From Acetobacter sp. UBA5411 (lineage in GTDB: Bacteria > Pseudomonadota > Alphaproteobacteria > Acetobacterales > Acetobacteraceae), in the NCBI RefSeq assembly GCF_002409645.1, contig NZ_DHNR01000032.1, positions 24,972 to 52,278 on the forward strand: a stretch of 27,307 nucleotides of DNA, read 5' to 3'. The notes below the pieces were generated by a model that was not told the origin of the DNA, ran no database searches, and saw nothing but the letters and a program-made list of their open reading frames with translations. This document shows, piece by piece, positions 6,835 to 15,190 of this stretch. Position 1 is the stretch's first letter; each line of letters starts with the position of its first letter. A program made the translations under genes and the position numbers.

Positions 6835-8219
6835 TGTGCATCTTTCGCTAGGGTGATTGCTTCCTGATTGCTGGCTGGATCCACATAGCGGCTCCAGCGC
6901 AGTTCAAGGCGACGCATGGAAGGCGTAGCGGCGATGTAGCGCCACCGGACGGTGCCATCGGGCGCAATGCGCATCAGCCGTCCGGCTTCGGTTTCCTCGA
7001 TCATGAAGTCCCCGTTTGGAAGCGGTGTGGCGCGTCCCTGCGCCCGTGTGTGAACACGGAGTTTTTTCATCGTCTCATCAAGGGGATAGCTGGCGCTGTC
7101 CGTGGCGAAATCATAGACAGCCACACGGTTGAAGCCATCGACCGCGCCTTCGGGTGCGGCTACCCGCCAGTTATTGTCGAACACGGCAATCCGGTGATCG
7201 TCGATGATGCTGACATCATGCTGCATGTGCGAGAAATTGGCTTTCCACCACAGGACCTTCCCGGTCGAGGGGCGGTACAGCATGACGAGCGACAGGTTGC
7301 GCAGGCTGATGAACAGGTCACCCGCCTGCCAGTAAGGTCCGGATTTCAGAACCGGCTGCACATCGTTCAGATGGAATGGGTCGTCCGTGTAAGGCCGTCC
7401 GCGCCAGAGCCAGCCAAGCTGGTTGCTGTCGAGAATATCCGCGACCCGCGCTTCAAGGAGGATCTTCCCGTTGGGGCTGACCTGCATGATGCTCTCATCC
7501 TCGAAGAGCGGTCCGACATCAGGCACCTTGGCCTTCGGATAACGGAAGGCAGCCCAGAGATTGCCGTCACCATCGCGTTCGAGCGAATGGTGGAAGATGC
7601 CGTCGATCATCCATTCCATGTGTCCGCAGGCATCGAAACGGGCCAGCGGGGAACTGTCGTGGATGACAATCCCGCCATCGGGCATCAGCAGCGGGTGCAT
7701 CATGAGATTGCGTCGGGCATCCCGGTCGCGTCGGACATCAATCAGCGGCGAGACAAAGGTCGAACGGCTGTTCATCGTGCGGATGTCGGGCGCGTACTGA
7801 TGGACAACCGCTCCATCGCGCAGACTGATCAGACGGACCACGGACCGTTTCAGATTTTCATCGAAAGCCCGGACCAGCACATAGCCGTTATCGACAAAGG
7901 GCTGATCCGGATTCCGCCAGAGTCCTTCCGGCAGATCTTCATCATAGGATGCGTGAGCATACCCTCTCGGGGTCTTCGTGATGCTTTTGACCGTCTTTTT
8001 CAGAACGAGGGGAACATTCGCCAGCCAGAGCGTGCTCTCCTGCAACAGTTTCTGACGGGGCGGATGCAGGACGAGGCCGCCAAAGCCGATCATCACGACA
8101 ATCCCCATCACGAGTGACAGCAGAAGCAGCCACAATGGAACCGGGCGAAACATGGCCCGCTCCAGTGGACTGACCGACGCGGTCTCTTCAGGAGATTCTT
8201 TGTCGAAAGAAGAATGCAA
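6825..8219 (-). CDS. Arylsulfotransferase (ASST)-like periplasmic protein
   Basis: A 464-residue protein with one membrane anchor (about residues 28-50) and a long periplasmic part that looks like a beta-propeller of the Arylsulfotran family. Conserved blocks are HPLLMPDGGIVIHDSSP, FHHSLERDGDGNLW, HLNDVQPV, GDLFISLRNLSLVMLY and FSHMQHDVSIIDDHRIAVFDNN. Histidines 211, 283 and 334 and Arg307 occur in the order His-His-Arg-His known for the active site of PAPS-independent bacterial ASST enzymes; this mapping is my inference. ASSTs move sulfate between phenolic compounds through a sulfated histidine. The first start is TTG at 8219, with AGGTG upstream. An ATG at 8153 with GGAG seven bases before it is a good alternative. 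It is the first gene of a four-gene unit. Confidence 0.78.
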   Translation of the reverse strand: MHSSFDKESPEETASVSPLERAMFRPVPLWLLLLSLVMGIVVMIGFGGLVLHPPRQKLLQESTLWLANVPLVLKKTVKSITKTPRGYAHASYDEDLPEGLWRNPDQPFVDNGYVLVRAFDENLKRSVVRLISLRDGAVVHQYAPDIRTMNSRSTFVSPLIDVRRDRDARRNLMMHPLLMPDGGIVIHDSSPLARFDACGHMEWMIDGIFHHSLERDGDGNLWAAFRYPKAKVPDVGPLFEDESIMQVSPNGKILLEARVADILDSNQLGWLWRGRPYTDDPFHLNDVQPVLKSGPYWQAGDLFISLRNLSLVMLYRPSTGKVLWWKANFSHMQHDVSIIDDHRIAVFDNNWRVAAPEGAVDGFNRVAVYDFATDSASYPLDETMKKLRVHTRAQGRATPLPNGDFMIEETEAGRLMRIAPDGTVRWRYIAATPSMRRLELRWSRYVDPASNQEAITLAKDAQCN

Positions 8220-8672
8220 AATGGCACCTGAGGTACAAGCGAACCGCTATGCCGTTGCCATTCACGGTCAGGGCGAACAACACGAAGTTAACAGTAATTC
8301 TCGTTATCTGACGGATCGATGTTACGCCAAGGTTTCATTTATGTTGCGAAGTGGTTTTCGATCATATCCGAACGATTTTTCGTCAACGGATCATGCATAT
8401 TAAAAATAAGGAAACCGCATTTATTGACGATAACATTTGAGAAGTGTGCATTTCCGGGCGCAATTCTCCTCTTCCGATCCGCCAGGCCACTGAATTTCAT
8501 AAGTTTTTCTTGAGGCAATCCGCCTCAGGGTAAGTCTCTTTCTGCCGAGCATCTCCAGTCGGCAACCGTCTGTTTTTCGAACTGGTCCGATGCCGATGCT
8601 CTTTGACCGAAGCATCCATGCGCTGATGTCTGTCACAGACACACACAAACCGCAGCGACTTGGATACATCCA
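8220..8672. other. AT-rich intergenic region upstream of the sulfotransfer unit
   Basis: No convincing gene is present. The stretch 8290-8460 is clearly richer in A+T than its flanks and should hold the promoter of the minus-strand unit, but I could not fix -35/-10 boxes. Imperfect dyads lie at 8362-8395 (inner ACGA/TCGT) and a perfect short hairpin TGAGGC/GCCTCA at 8511-8527. Confidence 0.5.
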
Positions 8673-8728
8673 CAAAAAAGAACCCCTTGCGGCTTCCGGG
8701 ACGAAACAGTCCAGAAGCCGCAAGGGGT
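8673..8728 (-). terminator. Rho-independent terminator of nuoM
   Basis: A 15-bp stem (8682-8696 with 8714-8728) is extended inside by GGAC/GTCC (8699-8702, 8709-8712). On the minus strand it is followed by a T-rich run (complement of 8674-8682). It lies about 75 bases after the nuoM stop, so the transcript ends with nuoM. Confidence 0.9.
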
Positions 8729-8801
8729 CATGATACGCGGAAGTCCGTTTTTCCCGGAGGCGCTCAGCGTCTCCATCAAAAATGGATGATGTGGCGTTGC
8801 T

Positions 8802-10313
8802 TTACCGGGCGGCAACCAGCTGGTGCGCCGTGTGCGCCATGGCCTCCTGATTGGGAGCGCCGAGAGCATGCACGATCACGGGGTCAAACAGGCTGGTGAA
8901 GGAAGCCGGGTGAACACCCATCCACAGAGTGACCACTGCCAGCGGCACCAGCACCATCATCTCGGCGGGTGTCAGGTCCCGCAGCAGACTGACGGTGCCC
9001 TTCACAGACCCGAAGATCACATCCCGGTAGAGCGCCAGCATATAGACCGCACCCATGATCATCGTCGTGCCGGCCAGAAGCGCCAGCCAGAAGGAGACAT
9101 GGATCGCGCCCATCAGGACCAGCAGTTCGCCCACGAAGGAGCCCGTTCCCGGCAGGCCGATATTGGCCATCGTGAACAGCATGGCCAGAGAAGCCAGAGC
9201 CGGCATACGGAACGCCACACCACCAAGAGCTGAGATGTCGCGGGTTTCGGCGCGCCATGCGATGGCGGCGACACAGAAGAACAGCGCCGCGATGACCACA
9301 CCATGCGACAGCATCTGGTAAATCGCGCCATCCACGCCCTCGGCGTTGAGAGTGAACAGACCGACCGCAATCATTCCCATGTGTGAGAAGGAGGAATAGG
9401 CGATGACCTTCTTCATGTCCTTCTGGGCGAAGGCGATGAAGGCGGCATAGATGATGGCGATCACACCGAGCGGTAGGATCCATGGTGCGAACTGATGCAC
9501 AGCATCAGGGAACATCAGCACGCCAAAGCGCAGCAGACCGTAGGCGCCCGTCTTGGAGAGAACGCCAGAAAGCAGCGCCGTCGTCGGTGTAGGGGCTTCC
9601 GTATAGGCATCCGGCAGCCACGCATGCAGCGGGAACAGCGGCAGCTTCACACCAAAGGCGATGACGAAAGCCATCAGCAGCCAGCACTGCACGGAGAGCG
9701 AGAAGTGTCCCTGCATCAGCGCCGGGATATCCGTCGTGCCCGCCATGTTCCACATCGCCACAAGTGCTACGAGCATGAACAGTGAACCGCCGAAGGTGAA
9801 CAGGAAGAACTGAAGCGATGCCCAAATGCGCTTCGGTCCGCCCCAGACGCCGATCATCAGGCTGGCCGGGATCAGGGTCGCCTCATAGAACATATAGAAC
9901 ACGACCAGATCGAGCGCCGAGAACAGGCCCATCAGCGCTGTTTCAAGGAACATGACGGCGGCCATGAAATCACAGGCCCGTCCCTGCACGCTGCGCCACC
10001 CGGCTCCGATCGAAAGCGGTGTGAGAAAGGCGGTCAGCAGAACGAAGACCAGACTGACGCCATCGACGCCCGTATGGTACGAAATGCCAAAATTCGGCAT
10101 CCATGCCAGTTGGGTCTCATACTGTGCGCCGGGAATCTGTGGATCGAAACCGGTCCACATGACAACGGACAGCGCGAGCACCGCAAGGCTCGTCCACAAT
10201 GCGATCCAGCGACCAGTCCGATCCGCCGTTTCCGGCGCGCCCTTGGCGAGCAGAATGGCCAGACCGCCCAGAAGCGGGAGATAGGTGACAAGGGTAAGAA
10301 GGATCGGGTGCAC
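8802..10313 (-). CDS. nuoM: NADH-quinone oxidoreductase subunit M (proton-pumping antiporter-like)
   Basis: A 503-residue membrane subunit of respiratory complex I with about 14 hydrophobic helices. The functional glutamate lies in FYMFYEATLIP; with the GTG start at 10313 it is residue 144, the same number as in E. coli NuoM. A lysine follows in AFGVKLPLFPLHAWLPDAYTEAP (residue 223). Other marks are DMKKVIAYSSFSHMGM and NIGLPGTGSFVGE. An ATG at 10385 would add 24 residues outside the family alignment and has no ribosome site, so GTG is preferred. Neighbouring genes are not nuoL or nuoN, and the gene has its own terminator. An isolated nuoM is unusual, since these subunits normally sit in one operon. 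Confidence 0.9.
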   Translation of the reverse strand: MHPILLTLVTYLPLLGGLAILLAKGAPETADRTGRWIALWTSLAVLALSVVMWTGFDPQIPGAQYETQLAWMPNFGISYHTGVDGVSLVFVLLTAFLTPLSIGAGWRSVQGRACDFMAAVMFLETALMGLFSALDLVVFYMFYEATLIPASLMIGVWGGPKRIWASLQFFLFTFGGSLFMLVALVAMWNMAGTTDIPALMQGHFSLSVQCWLLMAFVIAFGVKLPLFPLHAWLPDAYTEAPTPTTALLSGVLSKTGAYGLLRFGVLMFPDAVHQFAPWILPLGVIAIIYAAFIAFAQKDMKKVIAYSSFSHMGMIAVGLFTLNAEGVDGAIYQMLSHGVVIAALFFCVAAIAWRAETRDISALGGVAFRMPALASLAMLFTMANIGLPGTGSFVGELLVLMGAIHVSFWLALLAGTTMIMGAVYMLALYRDVIFGSVKGTVSLLRDLTPAEMMVLVPLAVVTLWMGVHPASFTSLFDPVIVHALGAPNQEAMAHTAHQLVAAR

Positions 10314-10656
10314 GGCGTACTCACTGGGTTCGGTACGATAATTCTGCGGGAACCTTAGCGCCCCGAACTTCCTGCGACCAGTCATGAGTCGAGTAGGACG
10401 TCTCTATAGACGTCTGTTCTTCTTGTTGCCTGATCCTTTGCTGCTGCATCGCTGTTGGATGGGGCCAATCGGGCGATATCTGGACGCGGCATCCGGAGTC
10501 ACAGGCACAATTCCGCCGATTCAGCCCCTTTTACAGATGCCACTCCATGGTCCGAAAACAACGCAGACCCGGAAAGAGGCTGAAGAATCAGGCACAAAAA
10601 AACGGCACCCCTGAACAGGATGCCGTTGCATTGCGTCACCGCATTGTGAAAGCGGA
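10314..10656. other. Intergenic region between mlaC and nuoM
   Basis: It holds the mlaC terminator (10596-10627) and, just before nuoM, two GACGTC sites forming an imperfect dyad around CTATAG (10394-10411). No nuoL-like remnant or other gene is visible. The 10314-10385 part is open in the nuoM frame. Confidence 0.5.
10596..10627 (-). terminator. Rho-independent terminator of mlaC
   Basis: Stem AACGGCA (10601-10607) with TGCCGTT (10621-10627), extended by a CC/GG pair. On the minus strand a run of seven T follows (complement of 10596-10602). It is 30 bases beyond the mlaC stop. Confidence 0.88.
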
Positions 10657-11283
10657 TCAGCCGGATTTGGGTGTTTTATGGCGCTCGACCTGTATCTTCA
10701 GCGCGCTCAGGATAGCGGAAACCTGCCCGCCGTGCTGCTGAATGAAGGAAGCATAATCCTGACGCTGCGTCAGACGGAGGCTTGCGCCTTCAGCCAGAAC
10801 GTCGACAATTTTCGGAGAACCGCTGCTGCTGCTGACGACCCACTCAAGGTTGGCGTCGGCCTGCTGCGGACGGTGCAGGATTGTATCAACCGACTGATCT
10901 TCACCCTTGGGTGTCGCACCGCCGATCGTGAAGCTGACGCCACGGTAATCGCCCAGCTTGTCGGTAATCGTGTTGACCAGCACCTGCCGGAACAGATTCA
11001 GATACTCGGTCTGCTGTTCTGGTGTCGCCGAACGCCAGTAGCGTCCGAGGCAGAAGCGACCAATGGCGTCGACATCCACATCACTCTGCAGAATGGGAAG
11101 AACCTTTTCCTTCTTCTGCTCTCCCGTCAGATTGCTGTTCACAATCGCAACCAGACGGTCGCCGAGGCTGTGAACGAAAGCTGTGGCCGACTGCTCAGCC
11201 GAAGCCGGGCGCGCAACACCTGATGCCAGACCGGCTGCGACAAGCGTTCCGAGCAGGAAGCGGCGGGTAAAACTGATCTGCAT
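10657..11283 (-). CDS. mlaC: MlaC/Ttg2D family phospholipid-binding periplasmic protein
   Basis: A 208-residue protein of the MlaC family, which carries phospholipids across the periplasm between the outer-membrane MlaA complex and the inner-membrane MlaFEDB transporter. Residues 1-29 form a signal peptide with a twin-arginine look (FTRRFLLGTLVAAG) ending PASA. Family marks in the mature part are VDVDAIGRFCLGRYWRSATPEQQ and an IVDVLAEGASLRLTQRQDYASFI block near the C terminus. The ATG at 11283 has AGGGGCAG upstream; a TTG at 11322 is in frame but has no ribosome site. It follows mlaA closely in one operon. The MlaFED transporter genes are not in the window. Confidence 0.9.
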   Translation of the reverse strand: MQISFTRRFLLGTLVAAGLASGVARPASAEQSATAFVHSLGDRLVAIVNSNLTGEQKKEKVLPILQSDVDVDAIGRFCLGRYWRSATPEQQTEYLNLFRQVLVNTITDKLGDYRGVSFTIGGATPKGEDQSVDTILHRPQQADANLEWVVSSSSGSPKIVDVLAEGASLRLTQRQDYASFIQQHGGQVSAILSALKIQVERHKTPKSG

Positions 11284-11328
11284 GGTAACTCTGCCCCTGG
11301 TCTTCTTCTGGATTCTTCTCAAGGCGGA

Positions 11329-12162
11329 TCAATTATACCAGTCGGGAACAGTCGCCCGATGGTCGTTCTTGATAGCATCCGCCATGGCCTTGCGCTGCTG
11401 CTGATACGCGCTCCTGATGGTCGCATACGGATCAAGCGCATCACGCTGCACCTGATCCAGATCATCAAGATGATTGGCCCGGGTGTTGATGACGCCCATG
11501 ATGTTATAGGCCCAGTTGAACGTCAGCAGGCCGTAGCCGCGCGGAACATAGTTCCACGGAGACAGTCCCTGATCCAGGCCGTAGCCGATGCCGTCACGGA
11601 TAGTGGACGGTCCCATCATGGGCAGGAAGAGATACGGTCCGGAGGCGATCCCCCATGTGGCGAGCGTCAGGCCGCCATCATTGTCGTGGTGTGGATAGCC
11701 GGCATATTTCGCCACGTCGATGAAGCCACCGACACCAGCGACCATGTTGATGCACCAGCGGACAAAGGCGTCTCCCGCACGGCGCGGCTTACCTGCGCCA
11801 ACGTCGTTGAAGAACACAACCGGCTCATTCATGGTCTGGACCATGTTGCCGAGCGATTTGCGCACGGGAATCGGCACAGCCCAGACATAGGCCTTGGCCA
11901 CGGGACGCATGGAATATTTATCCACCGTCACCGAAAGATTGTACATCTTCCGGTTAAGCGGCTCATATTTATCGTTGGCTTCCTGATATTCAGCCAGCGC
12001 GTCAGGATCGGTCGGCTTGGGCGCGACCCAGGAGGAACAGCCGGCCAGAGCCAGTGTTCCAAGCATCAGGGTCCCGTTACGGAAAGCGCGGATGCGGGTT
12101 TTCACCGAACGGCCCGAAACACTGGAAAAAGATTCCAGATGCAGGTCTTCCTTCACTGAGCC
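11329..12162 (-). CDS. mlaA: MlaA (VacJ) family outer-membrane lipoprotein
   Basis: A lipoprotein of the MlaA family, which removes misplaced phospholipids from the outer leaflet of the outer membrane. The lipobox is LALAGC, and the mature part begins after that cysteine. Family blocks include ANDKYEPLNRKMYNLSVTVD, VPIPVRKSLGNMVQTMNEP, RRAGDAFVRWCINMVAGVGGFIDVA and GPYLFLPMMGPSTIRDGIGYG. The ATG at 12162 has GGAGAG upstream and gives Cys43. A GTG at 12105 would give Cys23, a more usual signal length, but lacks a ribosome site; the mature protein is the same either way. Four bases past the TAA the next frame leads into mlaC. Confidence 0.93.
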   Translation of the reverse strand, partial: GSVKEDLHLESFSSVSGRSVKTRIRAFRNGTLMLGTLALAGCSSWVAPKPTDPDALAEYQEANDKYEPLNRKMYNLSVTVDKYSMRPVAKAYVWAVPIPVRKSLGNMVQTMNEPVVFFNDVGAGKPRRAGDAFVRWCINMVAGVGGFIDVAKYAGYPHHDNDGGLTLATWGIASGPYLFLPMMGPSTIRDGIGYGLDQGLSPWNYVPRGYGLLTFNWAYNIMGVINTRANHLDDLDQVQRDALDPYATIRSAYQQQRKAMADAIKNDHRATVPDWYN

Positions 12163-12601
12163 CATGCCCGTCAGTCTCTCCGTTACCCCGTCAGCCCTCT
12201 CCGGGACCACAAGGCCAGCCAGCAGGACGAACATATTATGCTTCTCTGAGCGTCTCTCTATTGCCCTGTCTAACACGTCGCTGCCTGGATGCAATCAGTT
12301 GCCATTGTATGAATGACCCGCATCAACACGCTTGCACGCCCCGATCCGGCTGGTCTTCTCGGTTGTGAACGTCAAACATCGCGGGAGGTTGAGGCTCTGT
12401 TGTCTTTCCCGGGTCCTTTTCGCTACCTGTTGCGATGAAGTCACAGATACGCGGCTGATGAACGACAGGTTGGCCGGCAAAGGGAGTCAGCCCCGCTTCC
12501 TCAATAAAAAACCCGGTCCTCATTACAGAGAACCGGGTCGTAGAAAACACACTTCAGAACAGGCTGTGTAGACGAAAGATCCGAAGAAACGGGAGAATCA
12601 A
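12163..12601. other. Leader of mla operon and end of DUF2076 transcript
   Basis: No gene is seen on either strand. The part nearest 12163 must hold the mlaA promoter and leader, but no clear boxes stand out. The other end holds the DUF2076 terminator at 12505-12538. Confidence 0.5.
12505..12538 (-). terminator. Rho-independent terminator after the DUF2076 gene
   Basis: Stem ACCCGGTCCTC (12511-12521) with GAGAACCGGGT (12528-12538), one internal mismatch and a 6-base loop. On the minus strand it runs into a T-tract (complement of 12505-12511). Confidence 0.9.
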
Positions 12602-13384
12602 TCAGAACGACTGATCGTCTCCGCCACCCCAGTCTCCGCCGCCATCGCCACCCCAGCCATCATTGCCGCCGCTATCGCCTCCAGCGTCGAAGCCCTGATC
12701 AGCAGTGGTGCCTGCGCCAGCAAACGGATCCGGGGCACCAGCCGCACCGGCACCGGATGAATCACCGTAGTAGTTATTGACGACTGTCTGGTCGGGAGCG
12801 CCCCAGCCACCGGCGGCAGCCCCGGCATCGTGATGGCCGCTGAACAGGCCCTCCAGCGCGTTCGCCGCCATCATGCCGCCAGCAACACCGGCGGCGGTTG
12901 TCAGGGCCGAACCCAGAAAGCCCGATCCACCCTGCCGGAACATACCTGGCTGAAATCCGGGCGGCATGGGCTGCATCTGCGGCTGCTGGGCATAACCCTG
13001 CGGCTGACCACCCCAACCCGGAGGAGGAGCCTGCTGCGGACGCTGCTGACCCCCACCGAACAGTCCACCAAGGAACCCGCCCGAGCTGCCTTTCGACTGC
13101 TGGGCCTGTTGCAGGGCCTGCTGCGCCTGCTGAAGCTGGAACTGTAGTTCGCGGATACGGTTCTGGGCCTCGACAAGCGCTGCTTCCTGCACCACCGCCA
13201 TCTGGGTGATGCGATAACGGGCTTCCGGATATTTCTGGAAGTTCTGAGCGATGAAGGCATCTGCTTCAGGATCAATCGGCGGCAGGGATGGGTTGGTGGA
13301 TGGCACACTCCCGGCACTGGCCTGCGGCGCTCCGCCGACACGCGCAATGAAGTTAGATATCAGATCGCGTTCCTGGCTATTCAT
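12602..13384 (-). CDS. DUF2076 domain-containing protein
   Basis: A 260-residue protein of the DUF2076 family. Residues 1-20 (MNSQERDLISNFIARVGG) and PEADAFIAQNFQKYPEARYRITQMAVVQEAAL are typical. A glutamine-rich coiled coil follows (about 70-97), then a GGFLGGLFGGG segment, a proline/glutamine-rich linker, a glycine/alanine hydrophobic patch (FLGSALTTAAGVAGGMMAANAL) and a very Gly/Asp-rich tail ending GGGDWGGGDDQSF. There is no signal peptide. The family has no settled function. The ATG has GAGGGAT upstream. The tail is low-complexity and could bind metal or act as a disordered region; that is a guess. Confidence 0.88.
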   Translation of the reverse strand: MNSQERDLISNFIARVGGAPQASAGSVPSTNPSLPPIDPEADAFIAQNFQKYPEARYRITQMAVVQEAALVEAQNRIRELQFQLQQAQQALQQAQQSKGSSGGFLGGLFGGGQQRPQQAPPPGWGGQPQGYAQQPQMQPMPPGFQPGMFRQGGSGFLGSALTTAAGVAGGMMAANALEGLFSGHHDAGAAAGGWGAPDQTVVNNYYGDSSGAGAAGAPDPFAGAGTTADQGFDAGGDSGGNDGWGGDGGGDWGGGDDQSF

Positions 13385-13500
13385 CTGCTTGATCCCTCAT
13401 GGTCACTCGACCGGACTACCTTGTGTTTAAGGTGGGAACAGGGCGTAAGAACAGCAACCCCGCTCCAAAGACTTCATCTCACCTTATCATAATCACGGAA

Positions 13501-14001
13501 TTATGGGCTTTTTGCGCCAGAACCGTAAAGAACGGTCAGTTGAGCCGACGCCAGACAGTGATGATGCGCCATGAATCCGACAAGGGCCGGACTGGAATCC
13601 GCAGTCACTTCAAGCTTTGGAACATCCAGCGCGGTCACGGTGAACACATAGCGATGCACACGGCCGGGAGGAGGCGCTGCGCCCCCATAGCCAGGAACGC
13701 CAAAATCGGTCCGCACCTCGAGCGCGCCCTGCGGCAGAGCGCCTTTGCCCGACCCCGCACCTTCCGGCAGCGATGTCACATCGGCCGGAATGTTGGCGAC
13801 CACCCAATGCCACCAGCCTGAACCAGTGGGAGCATCAGGATCATAGAGCGTGACAACAAAGCTCTTTGTTCCTGCAGGAGCCCCTTCCCATTGCAGCGGA
13901 GGAGACAGATTTTTCCCCGTCTGTCCCATGCCGGAATAGACCTGCGCCTGAGGCATTACGGCACCATTGCTGAAAGCCGGGCTCGTCAATGTGAACGCCA
14001 T
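13501..14001 (-). CDS. YbhB/YbcL-type PEBP (Raf kinase inhibitor-like) protein
   Basis: A 166-residue PEBP-family protein. The ligand-pocket motif is present as DPDAPTGSGWWHWVVANIP (about 54-72), followed by RTDFGVPGYGGAAPPPG and HRYVFTVTALD. E. coli YbhB and YbcL are close relatives; their ligands are not firmly known. There is no signal peptide, so it is likely cytoplasmic. The ATG has AAGGAG upstream. It lies 32 bases after a small unknown gene on the same strand and 116 bases before DUF2076, so the three may share a transcript. Confidence 0.92.
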   Translation of the reverse strand: MAFTLTSPAFSNGAVMPQAQVYSGMGQTGKNLSPPLQWEGAPAGTKSFVVTLYDPDAPTGSGWWHWVVANIPADVTSLPEGAGSGKGALPQGALEVRTDFGVPGYGGAAPPPGRVHRYVFTVTALDVPKLEVTADSSPALVGFMAHHHCLASAQLTVLYGSGAKSP

Positions 14002-14033
14002 GGGAGGGACTCCTTGTCGTTGGTCTCTTTCAG

Positions 14034-14252
14034 TTACCAGTTGAGGCTGATCAGCCAGAACTCTTCCGATGTCAGTGTCACGCCATCATTCTTCGGTGAC
14101 TCTGAGGCCGCGTGGGCAAGGGCTGCAATACGCTCGACCATGATTGTTTTACGCTGATGCGCTTCCGAGGACTCGTTAGCGGCCTTGAGTACGTCGAGGG
14201 ACGTCTTGGCGGCCTTGGCGACACGGGCGGCATCAAGCAGCGCGTAGGACAT
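14034..14252 (-). CDS. Small protein of unknown function (72 residues)
   Basis: I do not recognise this protein. It starts MSYALLDAARVAKAAKTSLDV, is rich in alanine, lysine and glutamate, and looks mainly alpha-helical with one likely amphipathic helix and an acidic to hydrophobic end (LTSEEFWLISLNW). There is no signal peptide or membrane segment. The ATG at 14252 has GGAGAA six bases upstream, a strong ribosome site, which argues for a real gene and against the TTG at 14273. It precedes the PEBP gene by 32 bases and is divergent from the cold-shock gene. Confidence 0.62.
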   Translation of the reverse strand: MSYALLDAARVAKAAKTSLDVLKAANESSEAHQRKTIMVERIAALAHAASESPKNDGVTLTSEEFWLISLNW

Positions 14253-14745
14253 GGATAATTCTCCTGCAAACAATTCGGATCAAATGATCTGCGGAAGAAA
14301 ATGGGCTGTCGGAGCCCCCTGTTCAAGAGCAACAGGTTCCAGACGGTAATAGCGCCATGAAGTTCTGCATTGCTTTTTTAGCAGAGACAGACCTCGCAGA
14401 CTTGGCATGGCGTTGCCAGAAGGTGCCTGCTTCAGATCATTTTGGCAGAGGGTGTCTCTCTATGTTTTTACTCGTTAGTATACGCCGCACTATAGTGAAA
14501 AATATTACCTAAAAAATAAAAGCCTCATTTCGAAAGATAAACACACTCTGTAACATTTATTATTTTATCAGACTGACAAAATATGATTATTTTTCTTGCT
14601 TTCCACTCGCCTTTATGTGAATAACATCCTCGGTGGATGCTCTATATGAGGGTCGCTGGCGCACGTTGTGTCAGTTTGTCCCGTTGGAAGTTACGATTGT
14701 GCACGTGTTCTGTGCGCGACCACCATGTTAAAAAGGAGCCTCGTT
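14253..14745. other. Divergent intergenic region with AT-rich cold-shock leader
   Basis: About 490 bases without a confident gene. 14461-14600 is very AT-rich (long A and T tracts) and contains the palindrome CACTATAGTG (14488-14497). It should hold the promoter and a long untranslated leader of the cold-shock gene, as is usual for cspA-type genes, but I could not place the boxes with confidence. Confidence 0.5.
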
Positions 14746-14952
14746 ATGACAATAGGCACCGTAAAGTGGTTTAATTCTACAAAAGGTTTTGGATTCATTC
14801 AGCCGGAGGATGGCTCCCCGGATGTGTTCGTCCACATTACAGCCCTTGAGCGCGCCGGCATGGCTTCGCTTAATGAAGGGCAGCAGATTTCATACGAGAT
14901 CGAAGCTGGCCGTAATGGCAAGAAGTCCGCAGTCAATCTTAAGGCTGCGTGA
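14746..14952 (+). CDS. cspA: CspA-family cold-shock protein
   Basis: A 68-residue single-domain cold-shock protein that binds single-stranded RNA and DNA in the cytoplasm. It has the usual start TIGTVKWFNSTKGFGFI with the RNP1 motif KGFGFI, and RNP2 as VFVHI. The length fits the family. The ATG at 14746 has AAAAAGGAG upstream; a longer frame from 14668 has no family support. A long AT-rich upstream region and a strong terminator make it a single-gene transcript. Whether it responds to cold cannot be told. Confidence 0.96.
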   Translation: MTIGTVKWFNSTKGFGFIQPEDGSPDVFVHITALERAGMASLNEGQQISYEIEAGRNGKKSAVNLKAA

Positions 14953-14981
14953 TTTAAAGATTGGCAGCAATGCCGTCTGGA

Positions 14982-15009
14982 AAAGCCGTCCGTCAGGGCG
15001 GCTTTTTTT
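14982..15009 (+). terminator. Rho-independent terminator of the cold-shock gene
   Basis: A 10-bp stem (14982-14991 with 14996-15005, one G-U pair) and a GTCA loop are followed by a run of T up to 15009. It starts 29 bases after the stop codon. Confidence 0.92.
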
Positions 15010-15190
15010 GTGCCTGCTCTCTGGGTAGGCTTCTGATCTATCCTCACCAAAAACACATGCTGGATTTACAAGGATCTCTTTCGGGATAAATTTGTGGAAA
15101 TTCAGGTACGATCTGAAACGTTTTTCCTATATTTCGCCTGAAGAAATCCTCTAGTCTCCCGGCCTCATTCAGACCTGACCACGTGTAAAA

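Noticed and set aside
7050..8117. 355-codon plus-strand open frame
   Set aside because: Antisense to the ASST-like gene, no ribosome site or recognisable domain.
8319..8513. 64-codon plus-strand frame in the AT-rich gap
   Set aside because: No ribosome site and a random-looking hydrophobic/basic translation; the gap is better explained as a promoter region.
8421..8723. 100-codon minus-strand frame
   Set aside because: Its 5' part lies inside the nuoM terminator stem; no ribosome site or family features.
11359..12159. 266-codon plus-strand open frame
   Set aside because: Antisense to mlaA, no domain seen.
12602..12760. Tandem repeat in the DUF2076 C-terminal coding end
   Set aside because: The Gly/Asp-rich repetition is low-complexity protein sequence typical of the family, not a separate DNA repeat.
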